A program made the translations under genes and the position numbers. A stretch of 9,586 nt of DNA from contig DAIDAH010000104.1 in the NCBI GenBank assembly GCA_027310735.1, positions 1 through 9,586 on the forward strand, given 5' to 3'. This document shows, one piece after another, positions 1 through 5,392 of the stretch; positions within the stretch are counted from its first letter, which is position 1, and the number at the start of each line of letters is the position of its first letter. Below the pieces are notes generated by a model that worked only from the letters and a program-made list of their open reading frames with translations, made no database searches and was not told the DNA's origin. This stretch comes from Methylotenera sp. (GTDB lineage Bacteria > Pseudomonadota > Gammaproteobacteria > Burkholderiales > Methylophilaceae).

Positions 1-791
1 CGGTTGAGTTTGGTTATACACGTAAAACACGTTCACCTAGCCTCTACGAGCGCTACACATGGGGTCGCGGAGATATGGCGATGGCGATGATTGGCTGGTT
101 TGGTGATGTGAATGGTTATGTTGGAGATATTGACCTGAAGCCTGAAACAGCGAATACATTGAGTGCGACGTTTGACTGGCATGATGCAAATAAGAAGGAT
201 TGGAAATTTACCTTGACGCCTTATTACAGCTATATTCAAGATTATATCGGAGCCAATAAAATCGGTACTTCTGGAATGATGTTAGGCTCGCGTCCATTAT
301 TGCAATTTACTAACCAAGATGCGCAGATTTATGGTGTTGAAGCTACATGGAAAGCTGCATTGTGGAGTGGGGGGGCTTTTGGTCAAGGTCGTCTGGTAGG
401 TAATCTAAGTTGGACAGGCGGTGAGCAAGTCAATGGTGGGCAAGATTTATATCACATCATGCCACTCCAAACCCGCTTAGCACTTGAGCAAAACAAAGGT
501 GCATGGGAGAATGCAGTTGAACTTCAACTTGTCGACAACAAAACACGTGTTGATGATGTACGTTTAGAGCCTAAAACGGCTGGTTATGGTTTGGTGAATG
601 TACGCAGTAGTTATCAGTGGAAGAATGCACGTTTTGATATCGCGGCAAATAACCTGTTCGATAAATACTACGAACTACCACTTGGCGGCGTTAACTATGC
701 AACGTGGAAAGCTGCGGGTAGTACGGGTGCTCTCGGTGCATTGCCTGGCATGGGTCGCTCTGTGAATGTTGGTTTGACTTTGAATTATTAA
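1..791 (+). CDS. TonB-dependent outer-membrane receptor, C-terminal part; OprC/NosA copper-receptor-like
   Basis: The reading frame is open from the left edge (first complete codon at 3) to the stop at 789-791, so the N-terminus, signal peptide, plug domain and first barrel strands lie outside the window. The visible 262 residues are alternating beta-strand sequence. They include features of the receptor C-terminus: TRSPSLYERY near the start, the NLFDKYYELPLGG segment, and a final strand PGMGRSVNVGLTLNY ending in an aromatic residue, as the BAM assembly signal requires. The combination of YERYTW, a Met-rich MAMAMIGWFGD, NGYVGDIDLKPE, and PLGG followed by PGMGRS resembles the TonB-dependent copper receptor group (OprC/NosA) as I remember it. 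Substrate assignment is therefore plausible but unproven. Such receptors use TonB-ExbBD energy to import metal or chelates across the outer membrane. It could also be a siderophore receptor. Confidence 0.85.
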   Translation, partial: VEFGYTRKTRSPSLYERYTWGRGDMAMAMIGWFGDVNGYVGDIDLKPETANTLSATFDWHDANKKDWKFTLTPYYSYIQDYIGANKIGTSGMMLGSRPLLQFTNQDAQIYGVEATWKAALWSGGAFGQGRLVGNLSWTGGEQVNGGQDLYHIMPLQTRLALEQNKGAWENAVELQLVDNKTRVDDVRLEPKTAGYGLVNVRSSYQWKNARFDIAANNLFDKYYELPLGGVNYATWKAAGSTGALGALPGMGRSVNVGLTLNY

Positions 792-798
792 TGGAAGT

Positions 799-846
799 GG
801 TGAGATTAGCCTAAGTGGTTTAAATGCTACGCAGGCTAATCTCACC
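799..846. terminator. Perfect 14-bp inverted repeat at the convergent receptor/birA junction, possible bidirectional terminator
   Basis: GGTGAGATTAGCCT (799-812) is repeated as its exact reverse complement at 833-846, with a 20-base loop. The repeat begins 8 bases after the receptor stop codon. Its right arm and part of the loop contain the last codons and stop of birA, so it can form in transcripts from both sides. It lacks the GC-rich stem and uninterrupted U-tract of a textbook intrinsic terminator. A terminator, a 3'-end stabilising hairpin or a barrier to convergent transcription are all possible. Confidence 0.5.
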
Positions 847-1794
847 GGAAGTGAAGCGTTGCAAGCCATTATCAGTTTCAACCAGTAAAACACCATCTTC
901 TGCAATGCCTTGCACAACTCCAAGCACTTCACGACCATCAGGCATCAGCATTCGAACTTGCTGTTGGTGGTAGGTGTGATGTTGCGTCCATTCATTGCGT
1001 AAATCGTTAAACCCATGTTTTTCAAAATCACGCAGCACATTTGTGAGATGCTTAAGCAATGTACCAAGCAATTCGTTAGGATCAATGGCTTGAGTTGTTA
1101 CGCTGGCCAAATCAGTGGTAGGCTGGTCAATTTGCTGTTTGATGCTGGAAGGTAAGTTTAAGTTGATACCTACACCGATCACAGCATTGCTAGGGCCATC
1201 CATATCACCCTGTAACTCAATCAAAATACCGGCTAATTTCTCACGTTTAATGAGCACGTCGTTTGGCCATTTAAGTTGTGCTTGAGTGATGTCAAAGGTA
1301 TGTAAGGTGCGCATAAGCGCAACGCCTACCGCTAAACTCAAGCCCGATAATGCTGAAGCACCGCATTGAAAGCGCCACAGTAACGAGAATGTTAAGCTGG
1401 CACCTAAGCTTGCTTGCCAATGGCGGCCACGCCTGCCACGGCCTTTGGTTTGTAGATTGGCTGCCACACAACTTGCATGCGTCTGTCCGTTACTCAGTTT
1501 CTGCATTAAGTAGGAATTGGTGGATTCCAAATGGTCATGTATTTCTAACTTTAGACATGACTGCATTTCCCCCATTGCGTTAAATATGGCGGTTTCATCT
1601 AATAGCGTAACGGCTTGAGGTAGTTTGTAGCCGCGCCCGCGCACAGAAAAAATCTCAATACCAAGTGTTTCAGCGTCTTTTAGTGCATTCCAGATAGTGG
1701 CGCGAGAAACATTAAAGTGCTGCGCAATGGCTTCACCAGAGTGAAATTTTCCATCGGTGAGTAGTCTGAGAATGGGAAAGGTGAGTGCGTTCAT
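820..1794 (-). CDS. birA: Bifunctional biotin--[acetyl-CoA-carboxylase] ligase / biotin operon repressor BirA
   Basis: BirA activates biotin with ATP to biotinyl-AMP and transfers it to the lysine of the biotin carboxyl carrier protein of acetyl-CoA carboxylase. With its N-terminal winged helix it can also repress biotin synthesis genes. Numbered from the chosen start (324 aa, against 321 in E. coli), a helix-turn-helix lies at about residues 8-60 (GKFHSGEAIAQHF, SRATIWNALKDAETLG). The biotinyl-AMP loop GRGRRGR is at 118-124, KWPND at 175-179, KLAGIL at 186-191 and VIGVGINLN at 205-213. A C-terminal SH3-like domain ends in FTSGEISLR. The frame also has an ATG 11 codons upstream (1827). I prefer 1794 because MNALTFPILRLLTDGKFHSG aligns end to end with the E. 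coli N-terminus. Neither start has a clear Shine-Dalgarno sequence. The gene lies 94 bases downstream of the HDOD-GAF gene and may be read with it. Confidence 0.95.
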   Translation of the reverse strand: MNALTFPILRLLTDGKFHSGEAIAQHFNVSRATIWNALKDAETLGIEIFSVRGRGYKLPQAVTLLDETAIFNAMGEMQSCLKLEIHDHLESTNSYLMQKLSNGQTHASCVAANLQTKGRGRRGRHWQASLGASLTFSLLWRFQCGASALSGLSLAVGVALMRTLHTFDITQAQLKWPNDVLIKREKLAGILIELQGDMDGPSNAVIGVGINLNLPSSIKQQIDQPTTDLASVTTQAIDPNELLGTLLKHLTNVLRDFEKHGFNDLRNEWTQHHTYHQQQVRMLMPDGREVLGVVQGIAEDGVLLVETDNGLQRFTSGEISLRSI

Positions 1795-1888
1795 GTCTGC
1801 AGTAAGTTTAGCATTGCAATAAGCCATTATCGCAATATAAAAATGGTGATGGGCACTTCATACGTTTCTGTAATGAGAGTTTTAGTGT

Positions 1889-3466
1889 TTAATTTTTTTG
1901 TTTGATGGCAAGTACAGACTGATTGCGTAAAGTGCGTAATAGTGAGAGCTGCTTAGGCGAAATCTGCATCGTGTGCGCCTGTTCCATATCAGCATAAAAA
2001 ATGCCTACGGGCTTGGCGTTAACTATGATGGGTAAGAGAATAAAGCTTTGTGAAGAGACTATTTTTTTATACCAAGCAGGGATTTTATTGACAATATTTT
2101 CCGCAGAAATATCTTCAATCAAAAGATCTGCACCCTTACTTAGAGCAAGATGAAACACGTCAGCGGTGAAGTCTAGTGGGAAGCGGAATTTTGGAAGTAC
2201 AGCATCTATGTCTTGACCAAAACCAAAGCGTGTCAACATTTGATTGGTCTTAACATCACGCACAAGCAATAACGTTCTGTTAAATCCCATGCTGCGGTGC
2301 ATTGTTTCTAGTACCATTTGCATCACATCATTCAATTGATGTTCTTCTACGAGCGTGTTGGTGATTTCCTGAATACCTTGCGTCAGCATAGCTTCTGGGT
2401 CGATTTTAATTTGCTCATTGCCGTTTTCTTGCGCAGATTCATCTGCTTCTAAGACTAACTGCGTAATGCCAGATAAGGCGTCAGTATTGTCCTTATGCTT
2501 CTTTTCTTGCATTCCCCCAGTCTTGACCCCAGCCCAAGTGTTGATGCGCTTCATCATTGCACTTTGTGAGAGGTTGATGCCAACGATTCTGGCGCGAGTG
2601 TTGAGCTCTTCCAAACCTTTGTCCATTGCTGCACGGAGCTGGTGGTCAGAAATATTAATAGCATTCTCATAGCGTTTTGCTAACTTTCTGAGCGCAGCAG
2701 GTTTATCAACAACATTGCCATTGCTGGCGATATCGCATAAATCATGCGCGAGATTTACTGTGACTGATAATGACTCTAGTTCATTTTTTGGTTTGGCAAT
2801 ACTATCGCCAGCTAATTTACGCATGCCAGCAATTAAGCGCGGTGGAAAATTCCAGCTTTTAGCAATGCCAATGCCGAGTTCACTGTAACTAATGCCAAGG
2901 ATTTGTATTGAAGCATCATTTTCAGACTGTCCTTGTTCAATCATCTGTGAGATTTGCTGGCTTTCTTCAAAAAAGTAAAAGCTTGCCAATAGTTTGCCCA
3001 GATTCAAGAACATAGAACAGATCATGGTTTCTTCAGCATTCTTGGTTTGATTCTCTACTGAAAAATGAGCGGATATAATTCCAGTAAAAAAGGTTGCTAG
3101 CACATCATCCTTAAGCTGAGCTGCTTGTGCTTTGTTTTGAAGGAAATCCATTAAGATCAGCGTCATAGCAACGTTGCGTACTGTTTCAAAACCAAGAATT
3201 ACCACCGCTTTTGAAATCGTATTAATCTGACCGCCAAATTGACCGTAAGTGACGGTATTTACCAGTTTTAATAGTTTGTTTGTCAGTGCAAAGTCATGCA
3301 ATATGCTTTGTGCTAGAAGGGTGTTATTGGCAGCGTCATCGTCAACTACTCGGTTGATTTCGCTAATGGTGGTGGAAAGGGCTGGAAAGTCACTTTTATT
3401 TCGTATACGCAGCAATAATGTGTCTAGCGTACTTTGTGCATTAGTTTGTGAGTGTTCTTGGGTCAT
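1889..3466 (-). CDS. HDOD domain protein with C-terminal GAF domain (signal transduction)
   Basis: The protein is a 525-residue cytoplasmic type with no signal peptide or membrane segment. Residues about 17-215 form an HDOD domain, recognisable by FPALSTTISEINRVVDDD, LLAQSILHDFALTNKLLKLVN, the INTISKAVVILGFETVRNVA helix pair and FPPRLIAGMRK near 207. At the place where HD-superfamily enzymes carry HDxGK, the sequence reads LNLGKLL (154-160). The metal-binding His-Asp pair is absent, as is usual in HDOD proteins, which are thought to be regulatory rather than catalytic. A helical linker with a charged, low-complexity stretch (about 318-355) leads to a GAF-like domain at about 365-522, with MGFNRTLLLVRD, a hydrophobic core and KPVGIFYADM. 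The GAF domain presumably senses a small molecule, but the ligand cannot be read from sequence. The gene follows the HD-GYP gene on the same strand after 246 bases. Exact function unknown. Confidence 0.88.
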   Translation of the reverse strand: MTQEHSQTNAQSTLDTLLLRIRNKSDFPALSTTISEINRVVDDDAANNTLLAQSILHDFALTNKLLKLVNTVTYGQFGGQINTISKAVVILGFETVRNVAMTLILMDFLQNKAQAAQLKDDVLATFFTGIISAHFSVENQTKNAEETMICSMFLNLGKLLASFYFFEESQQISQMIEQGQSENDASIQILGISYSELGIGIAKSWNFPPRLIAGMRKLAGDSIAKPKNELESLSVTVNLAHDLCDIASNGNVVDKPAALRKLAKRYENAINISDHQLRAAMDKGLEELNTRARIVGINLSQSAMMKRINTWAGVKTGGMQEKKHKDNTDALSGITQLVLEADESAQENGNEQIKIDPEAMLTQGIQEITNTLVEEHQLNDVMQMVLETMHRSMGFNRTLLLVRDVKTNQMLTRFGFGQDIDAVLPKFRFPLDFTADVFHLALSKGADLLIEDISAENIVNKIPAWYKKIVSSQSFILLPIIVNAKPVGIFYADMEQAHTMQISPKQLSLLRTLRNQSVLAIKQKN

Positions 3467-3712
3467 CGCAGTTGCTTATGCAGAATTAAAGTGAGTAGAT
3501 AGAACTGTCTTGGAGTTATGCTGTGATTTTATCGTAAATGCTTGCTGAGGGTAACGCTAAAAGTCAAAACTCTTCTATCTGGCAACTATAAGGCGCTGGG
3601 AGCTTGCCTATTAAGTTGACTGTCACTCAAATGAATTGCTTACAGGCTGTGCCTAACGGAGTAAATGCAGCTGGTTGTCAGTACTCATATTCTTGAATGC
3701 ACCTTTAGTTTT
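3467..3712 (-). other. Intergenic spacer between the HD-GYP and HDOD-GAF genes, no confident signal
   Basis: This 246-base stretch separates two genes transcribed leftwards. I see no conserved riboswitch core like the one upstream of the HD-GYP gene, no tRNA and no credible small gene. A short interrupted hairpin (AGGC-GCT/AGC-GCCT, 3591-3609) is present but has no T-tract. A TTGACT hexamer at about 3562-3567 on the minus strand has no well-spaced -10 partner. The spacing is long enough for the HDOD-GAF gene to have its own promoter. Confidence 0.5.
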
Positions 3713-5011
3713 CTAAGATTTTGCCGTGATTTTTGGGTCATACTCATGGTCTTGCTGCGTGTTTTTGTCAACGATTGTCTTATCAAAAGTTGCTTTGGCA
3801 TCTTTAGTTTTATCTTCTTTAAGGAAATAATAGCAGATGCGTTTACTTGGTTTAAGGTAGTTGAATACTTCTGGTGGCAGCTTGCTTGGATTGATGCATT
3901 GTTTAATTGAAATATCTATTTCTTCGCTCAGATCAATCACTACTGGTGTTTCGCGTGCAACTTCAGCTGAATAGATCATTACTAATGGTTGTAATGGCTT
4001 ATCTGAGTTGACTGTTGTAACAACGCCATAGGTGTCATTGGAGAGTTGTACTACGCTGCCTGATGGGTAAACGCCAAGTAGTTTGATTAAGCGTTTTAAT
4101 AATACCAAATCAAATTTCTGAGCCTGATAAACATACATATGTTGTAGTGCTTCATAAGGCGTCATCCCTTCAGCAGCATTGTCTGGATTACAAAGATTAT
4201 CGTAGTGATTTACGAGTAATAGTATGTGAGCTAAACCGTCTATTTTGTCACTGGTGAGGTGCATTGGATAGCCGGAGCCGTCTGCGTACTCATGATGTTG
4301 AAAAATGATTTTTGAAATACGTTCTGAGAGGCCTGAACGTAGCGCAATACGTGCGCCAGCCTCGCAATGTAAGTCTACATAGGATTTGTTCAGGTGGTTA
4401 TCTGACTTTCCTACATCATGGAAAATGGATGCTAAACCAAGCGTTGTTGCGTCATCTTCTTTAAGATTCAGTGATTTTACTAGCATTAATCCTAGAACGG
4501 CAACGTTGAGTGCATGGTTTGAATAACCAGAAATGTTATTGTTGATAGCATGTAGAGCAACATCACTCTCAGTGATAATGGAGTTCACCATTTCATTCAC
4601 CACATTTTCAGCTAATTTAGTTGCATGCTCTGGATGATGTATAAGAATACGAATGGCTTCGCGTGTTGCATTTGCGTTTTTGGCAAACTCTTTTTCGCAA
4701 TTGATTCTTGCATTATTTAATTGTTTAAGCCGCTCTGAGCGTTGTAATGGGCTTGGTGATAGTGGTGCAGTTTTAGGTGACCAGTCCTCTTGAATGGTTT
4801 TTGGAAATTCATAAGCCACTTTGCTGCGTAGAGGGTTGTAGCGAATTTTTTTGAGTTTGAGCCCGCGAATCTTGGCGATTTGCTCTTCGTTTTTGATTTG
4901 AAAGTTACTGAAAGTGAAGGGATGTTCCATCCATCCTAAATCTAAGTGAACGTAGTGACCGATGCGTAAATCATCAGGTGAAATATAGTGAGATTCCGTT
5001 GTCTGTTCCAT
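3713..5011 (-). CDS. HD-GYP domain protein with N-terminal DUF3391, putative cyclic di-GMP phosphodiesterase
   Basis: HD-GYP proteins hydrolyse cyclic di-GMP (to pGpG or GMP) and so favour motility over biofilm. The 432-residue product has a DUF3391 region at about 5-105 (ISPDDLRIGHYVHLDLGWMEHPF, KIRGLKLKKIRYNP). The HD-GYP domain is at about 130-320, with H166, HDVGK at 198-202, H215, HHE at 239-241 and DGSGYP at 244-249. The typical segment LIKLLGVYPSGSVVQLSND follows at about 308-326. Two positions look unusual: the Asp of the common ADxYDAL motif is Asn (VNHYDNL, N268), and there is Gly where trinuclear-site enzymes carry a Glu four residues before the first His. Activity is therefore not certain. 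The ATG at 5011 is the start because AAAGGAG (5018-5024) precedes it at good spacing. A TTG 11 codons upstream lies inside the leader hairpin. A GEMM-I riboswitch precedes the gene. Confidence 0.9.
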   Translation of the reverse strand: MEQTTESHYISPDDLRIGHYVHLDLGWMEHPFTFSNFQIKNEEQIAKIRGLKLKKIRYNPLRSKVAYEFPKTIQEDWSPKTAPLSPSPLQRSERLKQLNNARINCEKEFAKNANATREAIRILIHHPEHATKLAENVVNEMVNSIITESDVALHAINNNISGYSNHALNVAVLGLMLVKSLNLKEDDATTLGLASIFHDVGKSDNHLNKSYVDLHCEAGARIALRSGLSERISKIIFQHHEYADGSGYPMHLTSDKIDGLAHILLLVNHYDNLCNPDNAAEGMTPYEALQHMYVYQAQKFDLVLLKRLIKLLGVYPSGSVVQLSNDTYGVVTTVNSDKPLQPLVMIYSAEVARETPVVIDLSEEIDISIKQCINPSKLPPEVFNYLKPSKRICYYFLKEDKTKDAKATFDKTIVDKNTQQDHEYDPKITAKS

Positions 5012-5049
5012 GGATTGCTCCTTTGCAATTAAAAACAAGGGCAATCCAT
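5010..5049 (-). promoter_or_regulatory. Shine-Dalgarno/start-codon sequestering hairpin (riboswitch expression platform)
   Basis: In the mRNA, ATGGATTGC (5049-5041) is perfectly complementary to GCAATCCAT (5018-5010). Inside it, CCTT (5040-5037) pairs with AAGG (5023-5020) after one bulged A (5019), leaving a 13-base loop. The right arm contains nearly all of the AAAGGAG ribosome binding site and the A and U of the HD-GYP start codon, so the 13-bp hairpin should block initiation. The left arm is also 10/11 complementary to the aptamer strand at 5152-5142. Hairpin and aptamer disruption are thus coupled alternatives. The pairing is read directly; the regulatory meaning is inference. Confidence 0.75.
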
Positions 5050-5067
5050 TATGCTCGTTGACGCTGA

Positions 5068-5167
5068 GCTTATTTCGGCAGCTCCGCTGTCATAGGATAT
5101 CTCCTTTAGACCGGTGGCTTTGCGTCCCCGCTTTTCAGTCAGGTTTGCCCTTTTACATATTAATAGC
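5068..5167 (-). promoter_or_regulatory. Cyclic di-GMP class I riboswitch aptamer (GEMM-I)
   Basis: On the minus strand the region reads the GEMM-I consensus in order. GGGCAAACC is at 5150-5142. A P2 stem (CCTG-A-CT with AG-CGGG) is capped by a GAAA tetraloop. The core GACGCAAAGCCACCGG follows. Then comes a P3 arm whose internal TCTAA..TATGA strands match the 11-nt GAAA tetraloop receptor, with U-A replacing the usual C-G. The distal strand AGCGGAGCTGCCG ends at 5076. GCTATT (5167-5162) with AATAAGC (5074-5068, one bulge) can close P1. The G equivalent to G20 of the V. cholerae Vc2 aptamer is kept, which points to cyclic di-GMP rather than cGAMP. The aptamer lies in the 5' leader of the HD-GYP gene, about 57 bases before its start codon. 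Confidence 0.93.
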
Positions 5168-5196
5168 ATGCTAGTTTCTTTACAAAAGTGTCGCAA
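5168..5196 (-). promoter_or_regulatory. Candidate sigma-70-type promoter for the riboswitch/HD-GYP transcript
   Basis: On the minus strand TTGCGA (5196-5191) is followed after 17 bases by TAGCAT (5173-5168). Both are partial matches to the -35 and -10 hexamers. Transcription would start roughly 5160-5165, at about the first P1 nucleotides of the aptamer, which is the placement expected for a riboswitch leader. The exact start is uncertain: a start at the inner end of this range would cost some P1 pairs. Confidence 0.3.
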
Positions 5197-5392
5197 ATGA
5201 TTTCTGACGAATGGTATTTTTTGATGATAAACGGTTTGTAGCCAAAATGTTAAGTTAAATGTTGTGAAAATTTAATAACAACTGTTATTTATAACACGCA
5301 TTTCTGTATATGAGTGGCATTTGCATGCTATGAATCAATCGCAGCTTGGTCTCAAGCGTGTAAAATAGCGGAAAATATAGTGAGCTTAAATT
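5197..5392 (+). other. AT-rich divergent intergenic region upstream of glnS
   Basis: With the riboswitch leader and hairpin, this completes a 381-base gene-free region (5012-5392). It contains the palindrome at 5274-5289 and a TAAAAT hexamer at 5361-5366 that could be the glnS -10 box, though no good -35 is spaced to it. A weak ribosome binding site, GTGAG, lies 8 bases before the glnS ATG. No coding sequence or further RNA motif was found. Confidence 0.45.
5274..5289. promoter_or_regulatory. Perfect palindrome in the divergent promoter region, possible operator
   Basis: AATAACA (5274-5280) and TGTTATT (5283-5289) are exact reverse complements separated by two bases. The site lies between the HD-GYP leader and glnS, in an AT-rich stretch. 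Its size and symmetry suit binding by a dimeric regulator, but I recognise no specific regulator and it could arise by chance in AT-rich sequence. Confidence 0.25.

Noticed and set aside
675..938. Minus-strand frame spanning the receptor/birA junction
   Set aside because: It overlaps two well-supported genes and resembles nothing; the junction is better explained by the inverted repeat.
3591..3609. Hairpin AGGC-GCT/AGC-GCCT as a terminator after the HD-GYP gene
   Set aside because: The stem is short and interrupted by two unpaired bases, it has no T-tract on either strand, and it is over 100 bases past the stop codon.
3665..3910. Plus-strand hydrophobic frame of about 80 residues
   Set aside because: It mostly overlaps the 3' end of the HD-GYP gene in antisense, has no ribosome binding site, and its hydrophobicity follows from the T-rich complement of Lys/Asp-rich codons.
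5012..5044. N-terminal extension of the HD-GYP protein from a TTG at 5044
   Set aside because: The TTG has no ribosome binding site and sits in the 5' arm of the leader hairpin. AAAGGAG is correctly spaced for the ATG at 5011, and the extension is not DUF3391-like.
5029..5049. Six-codon leader ORF (MDCPCF) ending just upstream of the HD-GYP ribosome binding site
   Set aside because: No convincing ribosome binding site precedes its ATG, and the ATG exists because the hairpin arm mirrors the real start region. Most likely a by-product of the inverted repeat.
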